From Rotaria sp. Silwood1 (taxonomy: Eukaryota > Rotifera > Eurotatoria > Philodinida > Philodinidae): a DNA stretch of 64,000 nt. Positions within the stretch are counted from its first letter, which is position 1. Each line of letters opens with the position of its first letter. The translations under genes and the position numbers were made by a program. Of this stretch, positions 49,701 to 60,555 are shown piece by piece. Location of the stretch: positions 1,247 to 65,246 of the forward strand of contig CAJNOP010000653.1 of the NCBI GenBank assembly GCA_905250075.1, read 5' to 3'. The notes beneath the pieces were generated by a model that was given only the letters and a program-made list of their open reading frames with translations, did no database searches and was not told the DNA's origin.

Positions 49701-51994
49701 AAAATTAATAATATTCCTCCATATATTGTAAATAATGGACTCATTCTTAAACACCATTGTCGAGAATTAGGTAATACCCATAGTAAACATGCCCATAAAA
49801 GATAGACTAATGTTAATAAACTATGAAATGTTATACTCCATGCCTAAAAATTAAACATATTTTGTTTGATATAAAATAAAAAAAGAAAAGAAAACATCTG
49901 CCTACAAGCATAGCCATTAATGATAATAAATAACTTTGTCGTTCGAGTACACGAAGAGCAGAAAAAACAACAAAAATAATTCGTCCAAACCATGTTTGAT
50001 CACCAGGTTGTTCTAAACTCCATCGTCGACGTGCTACTGGTGAATTTTGCTCAAATGTATCACGACCATCACCACTATGAACCAAACTCTATAATATATA
50101 TATTACTTTATACATAGAAATTAATTACAATTTATATATTATCATATTTCAATAAACGCGAAGCTCAGCATTAAGAAAATAGATTTTATATAGAACGCAG
50201 AAGCAAAATTTCCCTTTTCCAATATAACTAAACTATCGAAAGAATATTTTCAATTGATCAATTATTTTTGAATTCGACTAAAATTTTATTAAATCTTGAT
50301 AGAAAATTCAAGATTTTATCTCACTAGAATTGATAATATGTATTGATTTCGTCAAATTTAAAAACAATTGATCAATTAAAAATATTCTTTCGTAAGTCTA
50401 TGCATTTAAAACTATACATAAGCAGTCACACAATTCAAATATAAAATGTAAGCACAATGTATGGGCAAACCTGCTGATCAGAACTGCGACGAGAATCTAT
50501 CTGGTTAATAAGTTACACACACAGAATATAGGAAAGGGTACTCCACACAAAGATATATTTTTCTTTGATTTTCTTTTTTTTTTTTCTTACCTCTTGTTCA
50601 ACTGATTGTGTTGTTGTCATATTCGATCGTATCTTTAGTTTAAAACAAAAAAAATTTTTCATTACAAAATTAAAAGAAAAAAAAAAAACTTAAATCAACT
50701 ATCAATAAAATTTACTCGTTGAAAAAGTGTTTGATTTGTTTCAAAAGCAAAATAAAAATAAAGTATAAGCACTGCACATGGATTAACATAATCAGTCCAT
50801 ATTAATTTTTTTTCCAAATATGGTTCTCTATTCGTACAATTATTTATAACAATTGCTGTTAAACCTGTAATACTAATAAAATTTCAAATATTATATTTTA
50901 GTATATACAGATATATCAAGTTTAATGTTTTTCTTTTTTCTTACTTGCTCCATAATGATAATGGTTGTAAAATATCTTGAAAAAATCCAAATTGATAAAG
51001 ATAAAAAGTTAATAAATGTACACCTGCATAAATAGATAATAATGTTCGAGCTAATGCATATTTTTTTCCAAAATGAACCGATAATGACCATATAAAAGCA
51101 AGTGTAAGAAAAAAAATAAAATATATGGAATTAATAATACTTGGATAGACAAATGCAGCAAAACCAACAATAACAAATTGAAGAAATAAACGTGCTCGTC
51201 TTATTATAGATAATAATCTTGGCCATAATTTCATTTGATTTGCTGTACTAATACTACTATCTGTTAATGGTGATATGACTGTTGGTGTTGGATGATCATC
51301 TATTTCACGAGATCTTATTGATATTAATTGACGTCGAAGAAGAACAAAACATATGATTGATATAGCTAAGATGATTATATCAGGAAAAATTAAACGTAAA
51401 ATACGTTTAGCATTTGAATTATCAAGACTTAAATAATTCAAAAAAAATTTATTTAAAAAAAAAACATATATATATATATATATTAATTTAAAACATACCG
51501 TTCTAAACCAAAATATTGAAGGACTTGTGCTATTTCACTACCTAAAATAAATTTTGAATTTAACAAATAAAGAAAAACAAACAATTTTTTTTTTTACATA
51601 CAATCATTAAGAGTATGACCATAAGGTTTTTTAGCAAGAAGAACTGATTGAAATATAATTTGAGCAAGAACTATGAGCAAACTTATAAAACCAATAAGAA
51701 ATATAAATAGACGATAACGTGCTAAAATAAAATTTTTTGAAAATTTAATAATTTTAATTATTATTTTTACTTCGAATATGATTTTCAGTTAGTGGACCAA
51801 GCCATGGAAGAGTCAATAATAGAAAAGCATATATAAATGAAATAATACTATATCGAAAGATAGTTCCTATTGATTTGAAAAAGAATTATTTTTTTTTTTT
51901 TGAAAAAAAAAAAAAACGAATTTTTATTCTTACCGATAAGTAATGCAATTGGAAGAAGAAAAAGAATGAATACAGATAATAGTGTTCGAGCCAT
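37752..51994 (-). CDS. PIEZO: PIEZO mechanosensitive cation channel, 50 exons, complete
   Basis: I joined 50 exons from ATG 51994 to TAA 37752 into one open frame of 2,323 codons; every splice phase fits. PIEZO is a plasma-membrane homotrimer opened by membrane tension. Seen: start MARTLLSVFILFLLPIALL; LTLPWLGP; IFPDIIILA; AVGAPPFLC then YPWTDLKIDGW; beam-region SGDYYMF; the anchor signature PFLLELRTIMDW, which fits the family motif PF(x2)E(x6)W; outer helix GVGGSLLLLLILLIWFPLLF; cap domain (39231-39863); inner helix GIIGLYTTFVIVVARLFRTL; C-terminus EEELFAKLVFLYRSPET. Exon list, high to low, part 1: 51994-51934, 51866-51771, 51721-51602, 51541-51499, 51427-50945, 50872-50716, 50632-50591, 50500-50471, 50088-49906, 49843-49574, 49511-49427, 49330-49319, 49184-49140, 49070-48961, 48865-48770, 48700-48654, 48592-48452, 48310-48249, 48204-48014, 47951-47760, 47694-47608, 47534-47271, 47211-47010, 45552-45451, 45393-45039. 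Part 2: 44983-44926, 44845-44761, 44655-44515, 44434-44386, 44323-44049, 43991-43897, 43843-43786, 43712-43581, 43518-43328, 43263-43211, 43151-42716, 42646-42607, 41475-41418, 41355-41217, 40947-40900, 40832-40666, 40602-40444, 40378-40231, 40113-39928, 39863-39753, 39547-39231, 39175-39090, 39031-38906, 38843-38756, 38001-37752. Most introns are 40-65 nt; the longest hold MITEs. Confidence 0.95.
41678..42272. mobile_element. PIF/Harbinger-like palindromic MITE in a PIEZO intron (copy 1)
   Basis: 595 bp, flanked by TTA on both sides (41675-41677, 42273-42275), the target length and sequence of PIF/Harbinger. It is inverted end to end: CGCCGAT and GATCGGC regions, AAGACTC and GAGTCTT, and a central AATTCAATATCT mirror. 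It shares its arms with the element at 61343-61959. It lies in the 1,131-nt intron between exons 42646-42607 and 41475-41418. Confidence 0.75.
45924..46390. mobile_element. hAT-type MITE filled with GGGTCC arrays, in a PIEZO intron
   Basis: 467 bp. Ends TAGACCCCGTCGGG and, inverted, TAGAGCCCGTCGGG; 8-bp target duplication TTTGTGAT at 45916-45923 and 46391-46398. Inside, triplets of GGGTCC alternate with AAAATTTTANTTTGNCC-type spacers on both sides of an AT-rich core. Open frames across it (Gly/Ser-rich) are artefacts. It lies in the largest PIEZO intron (45553-47009). Confidence 0.85.
46407..46780. mobile_element. Palindromic TA-flanked MITE, short copy
   Basis: The left arm (AATAACTTTCGATAGAAACT near 46447, CACTGTTGAAAA near 46487) and the inverted right arm (TTTTCACTAGTGAAAA, ATATCAAAAGTTATTTTC) match those of the element at 62445-63024. 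TA occurs at both edges. It directly abuts the GGGTCC MITE. Confidence 0.6.
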
Positions 51995-54333
51995 TCTTGT
52001 CAATTTCCTAAAATATTAATTCATATGAAATACTGAAGGTAAATATAAAAAAAGATATTCGATAATGTGAAACTGATTTTGATATTGAAAAATCATGAAA
52101 TTTCGAAATATTTTGTGTTACTAATGAAATTCAGTTATATGGGTGTCAGTTGTCTAGATAATGTCCTCCGCTTTTAAACTTTTCTCCTTTCTTGAAGCGC
52201 AAAAACAACCAAAAAAGAATGAATAAAAACATCTAATTATGTATTTGCCATAAAGTTTGTCTATATTATTAAATGTCAACGGAATTACTTCCAGTATATG
52301 ACTGTATCCACATAATCCATGTGCTAATAAGAACAACATAATTATTCTTCTTACTATTTATATGTATATATAAATACTTGTACGTGTTTATTTAAATATA
52401 TATATATTTGTATTTCATTACATTGTTTTTGCAATGAAGAACGAAAAAATTACCTTTGATGTAATCAATTATTCTAGCTACCTGTAAATATTTCAATTAA
52501 TCCCGTAATACGTACTGATTGATAATATGAATAAAAAACAATGACATATAATCATAGATTAACATAGAAAAATAAGATAATAGATTTCTGTCACTGCTAA
52601 ACACTATCTTATTTCTTGTCAAAAGACACTATTAAAGGACATGAAATATTTGATGGAATCAAGACTATACTCTTTATTGATAATGAATATGCATGTAGAT
52701 TTTGAAGAATCGATATTATATATATATATGTTAATCAATGGTATATGGACATTATTACATTAGATTGAATGGTTAAGATAACTCATAATTCTGTATATAC
52801 AAATGAGGTCGATTATACAGATGTCAAAGATATGATAGACGAGAAGGGAACAATTTTTTTTTATCTCTCTCGCATAAATGAGTGCAAGTGTACGAACTGT
52901 ACGTACGATTTCATATCCTAATTACAAATCGGGTGATTTCACGTTTCAAATCATGTAGAGCACATAGTTGATTGGTTTACTATGATGATAAAAGATCTTA
53001 TATTGAAGAAATCAGTAATTTACAGAATTTGTTTTACAAGCCCTATTACATCATTATGTGCCCAAATTCTACGTTATATATATGTAATGATGGAAATTCT
53101 AGCCTTGTCTTTATTTGAAGAAGCTCGATGTAAATGTGTCATATATATCATGGAATCATCCAGATATTTTCTTTTATATCTCATGGGTATTTTTGTAATT
53201 TATCTTACTAGTTGTAATCATATTGTAATCGTTGTGGAAGATAATATTCTTGTGAAACTATATATAAACAAGAGAATATAATATAATGACTAATCTACAA
53301 AAACTAATAGTATAATTGAATGTTGTACTATCATGATTTTTTTGCAAATTAAATAAATCTTTTTATTTTTTATTTATTCAATAGTACAAAATGTTTTTCT
53401 TTTTCTTTCTGGAAATTACAAATAAAAACAAATTCAAATGAGAAAATCATGCCAAAATGAAGCTTTTATTGACTGCTGATTTTGCTTTCGTAATAGAATA
53501 CGACCATAAACACCTGTTCAACGTAAATATAGAAAACGTGTAGCTAACGCACATCTTATATACTTCCAATCCACACCAATCGTAGTTATGTCTTTACGAA
53601 TATCTAATTCGACAACATAAAGCCAGTTACCAAGTGATATTTCAAATATGCCTGTTTTCTTTTAAAGAAATTCAGCAAGAGTAGCTGTGAATTATTGTTA
53701 ATGCTCATTAGTGCAATTTAACACACTACACGATAGCACGTGAAGGTAAAAGATATTTTTAAAATAAATAAATAAATAAATAAAAAAGATAGAAATTGTA
53801 ATCTAAATGGTTCCTTATTCTATTAGTCATTGATCCATTCAAATGCAAATATCGCCTGAAGAATCCTTTAGTGTGTGCTCAACTAAGATAATTGTTTAAT
53901 AAATAAAAAAAAACTATATATGAAAGAATTCATTTTGACTTAAGCATTTTAATTATTAATTACAATGGTTTATTTTTTTATACTATTCAATAGATGTCAC
54001 TAGTTCACTAAGTTTTTATATCGTTTTGGCGATGACATTGAAATCATACACATGCTATCTTTGGATTATTGTTCTCATTGTTCTTTTATATCTAATGAAG
54101 ATGTTTACTAGAAAACTAGACATGTATTTCACCAAAAAAATGAAAAATAGATTTGAAAAGAGGTTCCAAATGGGAATGAATTTGAAAACTCTTCGCAATA
54201 TCTTGCCTTGCACACAAAGATTTGTATGATGCCTAGTTTTTTTGTGTTTGTTGACGTGATGCTCCATCGGGACTGAATGCCTGTTGCTATATTGTCGCAA
54301 TGATATTCAAAAAACATATTTCGAACTTCACTA
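51995..54333. other. Intergenic upstream of PIEZO, no gene seen
   Basis: AT-rich DNA holding the presumed PIEZO promoter. An open frame at 52982-53281 (+) has no recognisable domain and no splice context. Confidence 0.35.
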
Positions 54334-55290
54334 TTGTTACTTACAGCTGTATCTATAGAATCTATTAAACTTATTAAATCACTTGTTTTAAAAAAATATG
54401 CTTGTTGTACATGTAATGATTATGAATTAGATGAATGTAATTTGACAATAGTCGTAAATGAATTACTTCTTTCTCATATTAATCATTCTCAATCTAAATG
54501 TTCAGTGTCAATTAATTCATTTATAGAATTATTTCAAATATTTCTCTAATTAATCATCAAGATAATGTTGGTGGTACTCTTGAATAGTTTCTTACATGCT
54601 GTCTCTATCAAGTAGGATATTCCTATTGCTATCGTGATAGATCTGCAATGGCTGTCAATGTGAATTATTATCGAGCTACGATTGATTTATATCTTTTTGT
54701 TATACAATGTCAGAAACAAATGTTTGAAAATGAACAGTATATTTGAAAAAGTATGTTTCACGTTTTCGGAATAGTTTCTAAAATAAATAACGATATTTTT
54801 ATTCAAGTTGTTCATGAATATATTATAAAAGAAAATGAACCATGAAACGAATATTTTATGTATAGGTTTAGAAAGATATTAAAAAATTTAATTGAAAATA
54901 GTCGACTAGATGTTCTTACATATATTTATCGTGATGTTGGATTTGAACGATTCTTTAATATATCAAATCATACTAGAGAATGTTAGATTTAATGACAAAA
55001 GATCAATGGGGAAGAAAACTGTTTTGTATTATTGTTGATAACAAATTATTGGAGCTGTTGTTTTCGAAAGAAGATTTAATATTTATTTTATTAGATAAAA
55101 AAGAACGTAAACTATTAGAGAAACTATTAAGATTATCACCATGTCTCATTCATCAATTAGATGAAGATGGATGCGGTCCTTTACTTTATATATGCTTCAG
55201 AAATTCATCGTTGTCGATATTGAATCGATGCTATTTATTATTCTTATTTCATTAAACGAATACTGGAATGATCTTACTAAAAGCTTTTGT
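54334..55290 (+). pseudogene. Decayed reading frame, possibly a rotifer ankyrin-type protein
   Basis: Open pieces in shifting frames keep protein-like character: KLIKSLVLKKYACCTCNDYE (from about 54367), VGYSYCYRDRSAMAVNVNYY (about 54610), and DQWGRKLFCIIVDNKLLELL (about 54997) with LSPCLIHQLDEDGCGPLLYI (about 55132). The last part has the helix-turn-helix rhythm of ankyrin-like repeats, and I recall similar sequences in rotifer proteins. Several stops and no start; clearly a relic. Family call weak. Confidence 0.35.
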
Positions 55291-56277
55291 TTGACATGAT
55301 AATAAAAAAACTATAGAAATATGTAGATATCAATGTCTTGTCCAACGTGGTTACCGAGAGAATGATGCCCATTCGAACTTAGGTTTGGTTGTCACAGGCT
55401 TTGTGGTTTTTCTAACATGTACTATGAGTCCATACTTCCAAAAATAGGCATTCGTCCTCTTTCCACGTTTCAAATTACTTCTCTAGAAGAAAAAGTTTGG
55501 ATTAGGAGAGCTTTCACATAAAAACATTTCGGACTATGCCAGAAATCAAAGCACCCAGCAAAAGTCAGGTATTATTGTGCACGATGGAACAGTTCTATTT
55601 GACATCCTTATTCAGTTATCTGTGCTGTTCGAGATGATATAGTGATTTGGCTGTGACTGAACTTGATAAGCAATAATTCAATGACATAAAATCTTTTTAT
55701 CATTCGTAACGATAAACAACGCTGTTATAAGTTTTTCTGTGGTAATACAAATGATAGCAAACCACCAAATACATGACAAAACTGACTAGTAATGCAAGTG
55801 CGGATAACTTAGAACCTCTGCGGTCGTGATGTACAGACAAAAACAAATTCGAATCCATATCATGCATTCGCATGGTTAAAAGGTAAATATATTGTTTATA
55901 CTGATCATTCACCTTCTTATCTCTGTTAATTTAAATATTGATCTTACCATATGGATTAGTAAACGATAAGCATCAGAAAGTTAAGACAAGAAGATAATGA
56001 AGGCAGAAACGTGTCCATGAGTACGGGAATAAAGAAAAGACTAACATATGCATCCACACCCACATCATGAAGCCATTTTACAATATAAAGTACTGATAAA
56101 ATAAAAGAATTCTGATTAAATCACTTTTTTTCTGGAAGCCAAATTTATACCTGTAAGAGACTAGCTTCATATTGTTTTAGCAAAAGAATCAGCAGAACGA
56201 GAAAAAAACACCGATAAGATATATAAATACAGATATTTACGCCACTCTTGTATCGATTTTGTTTTTACTTATGTCAC
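55291..56277. other. Intergenic, no gene seen
   Basis: AT-rich. A single telomere-like arm CCACACCCACATC lies at about 56050-56063. The TATATAAATAC at about 56219 could be a TATA-like element for the gene at 56278. Confidence 0.3.
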
Positions 56278-56961
56278 ATGGCTAGCAACAACGAATATGA
56301 AATTGCTCTAATCGAGAATGAAATAGATGCTTGTTTATGTGCTAAACTGATTGCAGAAGAATTTGCTACACGCAATCCTTTGACGATTTGTAATCAAACA
56401 ACAGCCGAGCAGTCATATGATCGATGGGTTTGGCCATTCATGATGGATGTACTTGATGAAAAATTATCATTCTTTATACGACACCGTCCAACAAATGAAA
56501 TTGTTGCATCGATGATAGCTAGTGACCTATTTTCATATAATGAAAGGTATCCATATGATGCTTCTAGTCCTGCATCTCATTACCCAACATCAGATTTATT
56601 TGACGAAATGGTTGATCAATTTGTTCATCATGATTTTGATCACGAACTAAAACCGAATACGGTTCTCTATATTATAGCTGTTGCAACACAATCTAAACAT
56701 TCAAAAAAAAATTTAGCTGCTCAATTAAGTACTTGTGCATGTCATCATGCACAAGTTACAAAAGGATTTCAATATGCATTTGTACAAACATGTAATTCAG
56801 CAACGCGTCATATCTATGTTAAAAAAATGAATGGAAAAGAATTGGCTGTTCTTCATCCAACGACTTGGGTATGGAAGAAGAACGGTGATGGGCTATCATG
56901 TCCACTTCAAGATTATAAAGACGAACCAATTGTCAACATTCTTGTCAATCTGACTCAATGA
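56278..56961 (+). CDS. GNAT-like N-acetyltransferase-fold protein, intronless
   Basis: ATG at 56278 (MASNNEYEIAL) opens a 227-residue frame to TGA. In-frame codons upstream lack an ATG. An N-terminal helix-rich part (CLCAKLIAEEFATRNPLT) resembles the alpha1-alpha2 region of GNAT acyltransferases. The central strand LYIIAVATQ, followed by SKKNLAAQL, sits where the acetyl-CoA motif A (V/IAV..R/Q-x-x-G-x-A) is expected, but with Asn instead of Gly. FQYAFVQTCNSATRHIYVKK fits the motif B strand and helix. The C-terminal TTWVWKKNGDG tail is one I associate with rotifer members. The acceptor substrate is unknown. There are no introns, unlike most neighbours. AATAAA sites follow at 57031 and 57041. 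Confidence 0.6.
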   Translation: MASNNEYEIALIENEIDACLCAKLIAEEFATRNPLTICNQTTAEQSYDRWVWPFMMDVLDEKLSFFIRHRPTNEIVASMIASDLFSYNERYPYDASSPASHYPTSDLFDEMVDQFVHHDFDHELKPNTVLYIIAVATQSKHSKKNLAAQLSTCACHHAQVTKGFQYAFVQTCNSATRHIYVKKMNGKELAVLHPTTWVWKKNGDGLSCPLQDYKDEPIVNILVNLTQ

Positions 56962-57030
56962 AAATAATATAGACGAAGATCAATTTTTTTTTTCACATCG
57001 AATCATATTCGAAACTTTTAATTAATCAAT

Positions 57031-57046
57031 AATAAATGAGAATAAA
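57031..57046 (+). terminator. Candidate polyadenylation signals
   Basis: Two AATAAA hexamers 10 bases apart, ~70 bp after the GNAT-like stop codon. AT-rich context makes chance occurrence possible. Confidence 0.35.
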
Positions 57047-57607
57047 TGTTAGAATACTGGTAGAAAAAAATTATTACCTTTTAATTTTTTTCAAAAAGCT
57101 TTACGAATAAAAAAGCTGAACAGGAAGAGGATGAAAATTTTTATTATAGATATTTCTCAATTAAATATAGAGTTTTCAATATATTTTTCCATTTTGACGT
57201 CGAACACCGTATTGATATTCCGCAAGTATTTTGCGTGAAAGTAATCCTGTTCTAAAAATAATGATTTTTTTTATTAACACTGGAAAGTCCAAGGTTTGCG
57301 TCAAAACTTTTGATGTTATAACACTACCCATGATACAAAAAAACTTGGCTGAGCTTATTGTAACGAAAAAGAGGGATAGTAAGTTTCATTACTACTACCC
57401 TCGGTGTACGATGTTCACTACACTACTCCATCACTTCAGCTCTGTCCGTTTAATATAGAACACAAGCTTAAATACGAAAAAGGAAACAAGGAGAAGAAAA
57501 GAAAAGATAAATAGCGAACAGAGTGAGAAGGCAGCTACTAGCCATCACGAGATCAAACAATCTAGCCGCATGATGACCGCTTCCCCTGACAACATTGGAC
57601 ACATAGA

Positions 57608-57684
57608 GAATGCACAAAGGTCGGGTGTCGATGTGTGAGGATAGTTGATCTAGTTGCTCATTCTTAAACCCACCCACGCTCATA
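57608..57684. repeat. Telomere-like hairpin 6
   Basis: GGTCGGGTGTCGATGTGTGAGG (about 57619-57640) faces AACCCACCCACGCTCATAC (about 57667-57685). The arms are more degenerate than in other copies. Confidence 0.45.
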
Positions 57685-57794
57685 CTCTTCTCTTTCATTA
57701 ACATTCAAAACCATTATTTCAATTTAGACATTATCCAGAATCAAATAGGACTTTTTTTTCTTTCAAAAAATAAAGTTTATCTTTGATGTTCGAA

Positions 57795-58321
57795 TTAAAG
57801 TAGATTATCATTCTTCATAACTTGTTCGTATGAGGGTGGAGATTCTTCATCAGTTCGAATATTATTAGTTGGTATTGATTGATACGTAGATTGAGAGATA
57901 TTGTTTGACCAATTTTTATTTCGATAACCAAGACAAAGCAACAGACATCTACCGAAACAGAAACAAATAATGATGATTGATAAAATAATTATTAAATACG
58001 TAAACCAGCGAATGACAGGCGTAACTTTACACTGGCCAGCAACTTCACCACATATTTCATGAGCTAAAAATTAAGATGAAACGTATTAGGAGAACGAAAC
58101 AAGTCAATTTACATTGACAACACCATGTTTGTGGTATTAAACTGAAGTTTTCATGTCGACAAGTTACTATATAGATAATTAATATAGAATGTTAATTAAG
58201 AAAAAGTAAAGTTTCGTTTATTTTTACCATATTCACACCAGCCTATTGCTGGTGATGATGAGAAACCACTGAACCAGAAGAGCAAAATCATTAATATTGG
58301 GCATATAAGTATCATCCTCAT
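57795..58321 (-). CDS. Small type I membrane protein with signal peptide and PPxY tail
   Basis: Exons 58321-58228, 58166-58113 and 58063-57795 join in frame (introns of 61 and 49 nt) to 138 residues. MRMILICPILMILLFWFSGF is a signal peptide. A ~40-residue ectodomain has paired cysteines (WCEY, TCRHE, TWCCQ, EICG, GQC). A TM segment follows (FTYLIIILSIIIICFCFG) with Cys-rich flanks (RCLLLCLG). A cytosolic tail of ~55 residues holds YQSIPT and ends SPPSYEQVMKND; PPSY is a WW-domain ligand motif. The layout (signal, Cys-rich ectodomain, one TM, PPxY tail) resembles Shisa, CYYR1 or WBP1/VOPP1-type adaptors, which recruit NEDD4-family ubiquitin ligases. Which of these it belongs to cannot be told by eye. 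Confidence 0.75.
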
Positions 58322-59390
58322 TATATTATGTGCTTACACTTGAAAACAAGATGCTGTTATTGATTTAGTAACAATGTGTTATTTCTTTCTGATAACAATG
58401 ATTCACTTCAACTTGATAAAACATATTTTCAACGAAGAAAAAAGACTACTATAATCCAATGATTACTAGATAAATACATTCTGACGCATACAAACAACAT
58501 GGTCATGTATATGTTATCTAGAGAAATATTTCTTGTCTTTCGATGTAAATTTCTTTTTGTGAAATATTTCTCTAAAGTATAGTAAAAATGAAGTTGTTCT
58601 CATGTATTTTGACAAGATTAATATTACACAATGAATAATTAATTCATAAGACAAATCTTTATTCATTCGTCTCTCTTTCTTTATTAAATTCTTATAGATT
58701 ATTTTTTGTCGAAGTTTGCAATTCTCAAAATTGTTTTAATCCATTGACTACCAGAACTTCGATTTCAAAACGCTCATATGAAGTATATAGATTTTTGAAT
58801 AAGTTACGAACGCAAAAAAAGACATTAAGATGATACTTGAAACCATAGATTGATGTAAAAAATTCTAATCTTATAGAAACCATTTACTTAATTAGTCTGA
58901 CGATTCTTCGAAAAATTACCTTGGAAAAAAACGTTCTTTACTCAGAATGTGATACTCCCAGAGTTAAAAGAAAGAAAACTTATGTCGTTTCGATCGTTTT
59001 TAGTGAAGGATTGTGTAGAAATGATGATAAGGTTAGTACTTTTTGTGTAAAAGTGAAATGCTTTATCCTGTTAAACAATACATATGTTTTTACGTATGAT
59101 CTCTGATATATTTCAGTTCTTGTCAATATAGTGCAAGATGACATTCTACGCATGACGACAAATGTAATAATCGTATGAATTTATGCAAAACATATAGCTC
59201 ATATGATGATCAGAATTTTTATCAAATATTGTGTATAAATGCAGAAAAAACCGTCTTTAGAAAAACTCTTACTAACGTGGATTAGCAATGCAGCACAAAA
59301 TCTTTTCACACCATAATAACATACCAGCTTATGGAAAAGTTCATTAATCTCTTCTGTTCATCGTTTTCTCACCTCATTATGTCTTAGAAG
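58322..59390. other. Intergenic, no gene seen
   Basis: AT-rich with no supported reading frame; presumably holds the promoter of the small membrane protein gene. Confidence 0.35.
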
Positions 59391-59460
59391 AGTGTGGATG
59401 TGGGTGTCGATGTGGGTGTCGATGTGGATTGTCTCTTTATCCACACCCACCCACACCCTA
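59391..59460. repeat. Telomere-like hairpin 7
   Basis: GTGTGGATGTGGGTGTCGAT (from about 59393) with further GTGGGTGTC units faces CCACACCCACCCACACCC across ~10 nt. One of the tightest and cleanest copies. Confidence 0.65.
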
Positions 59461-59640
59461 TTATTGCGGATCAGTATGAATCGATCTCACATCAGCCTGT
59501 CACAGCTTGGTACGCATGACATCTTGAACGTGAGAGTGAGTTCAACCTGCCATTATCACCATTTCGACTCTGCTGACGACAAAGTTTTATCAACATTATT
59601 ATGACATGGAAAGTTTCGATTGTACTAATTTTTTAATTCG

Positions 59641-59687
59641 ATGTGGGTGTGGGTGTTCATCCGCTCTTAATCCACACTCACACCCTT
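59641..59687. repeat. Telomere-like hairpin 8
   Basis: ATGTGGGTGTGGGTGT (59641-59656) faces CCACACTCACACCC across ~14 nt, only 180 bp from hairpin 7. Confidence 0.65.
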
Positions 59688-60057
59688 CTCTATGAAAACT
59701 TTGTCAAATAGAAAAAAATAAGGACATATTCGTAATCAGCGTTAAAAACTGAATCTAGAAATGTATGTTTAAAGAAAAAATAAGAGGTGCTGTAATTTTG
59801 CATTACCCGCACCTTACGTCTGTTTTCTATGGTTCGAAGATCATCTCCTCGATTATATTGTGTCACTCTGACATGATTCAAGTGTTTCTGATTCTACACA
59901 AACAACTCTTCGTGCACTTTCATCTGCGAATGCCATGTCAAAATTGAACAATGACAAATGAAGAAAGAAAAGTTTCGTTGATATCAATCCCATACCACCT
60001 TCTTATCGAGGAAAAATTACTTGAACTCCTATCCGTTTAGAAAAATAGTTGATTTTT

Positions 60058-60555
60058 TTATTGATCTTGACTGCTTTTTGATTTACAAAACTCGTCCAAT
60101 GCATTTTGCCAGTTGACTTTTATCTTGACGTTTCCCAAATCAACGACACGAAAAGCTGTTGCCCGTCTGTTCATCACGTGAAACACGGCGTCTTCAACGT
60201 TGCCCGAAAACTTTTTTCTAGCTAAATAAGCGGCTACGACTGCCGCCGACCTCTGACGTCCAACCCCACAATGAATTAGAGTTGGCTCCCCTGCGCACTG
60301 CTCGAGAATAGGCACAGCTTTGTGTAGGAGATCAACGAAATACTGTGTTTCTGTTGGTGATGGTTCGACATTATCTTCAGCTTCAAAACGGTAATAAATA
60401 CAATTGTCGCGTTTCGTGATTGGTTGTGAGCAGATGCTTACGATATTTCGAATGTCATTCGCGGCAAGAAATTCAACATCTTCAGCGTCGTGCAAAGAGC
60501 CGAGCCAAAGATTTGGGATGACGAGAGACGGAGCTTCTCGTTGTCGTTGTGACAT
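60058..60555 (-). CDS. Dual-specificity protein phosphatase, intronless
   Basis: The 165-residue single-exon frame starts MSQRQREAPSLVIPNLWLGS, the usual atypical DUSP opening (I-x-x-x-L-y-L-G). The signature HCGVGRQRSA (H-C-x5-R-S) holds the catalytic Cys and Arg. The preceding D in EAEDN is a candidate general acid. ARKKFSGNVEDAVFHVMNRR is the usual helix after the P-loop. It should remove phosphate from Tyr and Ser/Thr of proteins, or from a phosphorylated RNA or small substrate, in cytosol or nucleus. Length fits small atypical DUSPs. Compared with neighbours the gene is distinctly GC-richer and has no intron, so retroposition or transfer are possible. No partner genes nearby. Confidence 0.85.
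   Translation of the reverse strand: MSQRQREAPSLVIPNLWLGSLHDAEDVEFLAANDIRNIVSICSQPITKRDNCIYYRFEAEDNVEPSPTETQYFVDLLHKAVPILEQCAGEPTLIHCGVGRQRSAAVVAAYLARKKFSGNVEDAVFHVMNRRATAFRVVDLGNVKIKVNWQNALDEFCKSKSSQDQ

Noticed and set aside
50140-50420. Inverted AATTGATCAATT-type motifs in a PIEZO intron as a MITE
   Set aside because: Inverted similarity is short and AT-rich, and no ends or target duplication could be defined.
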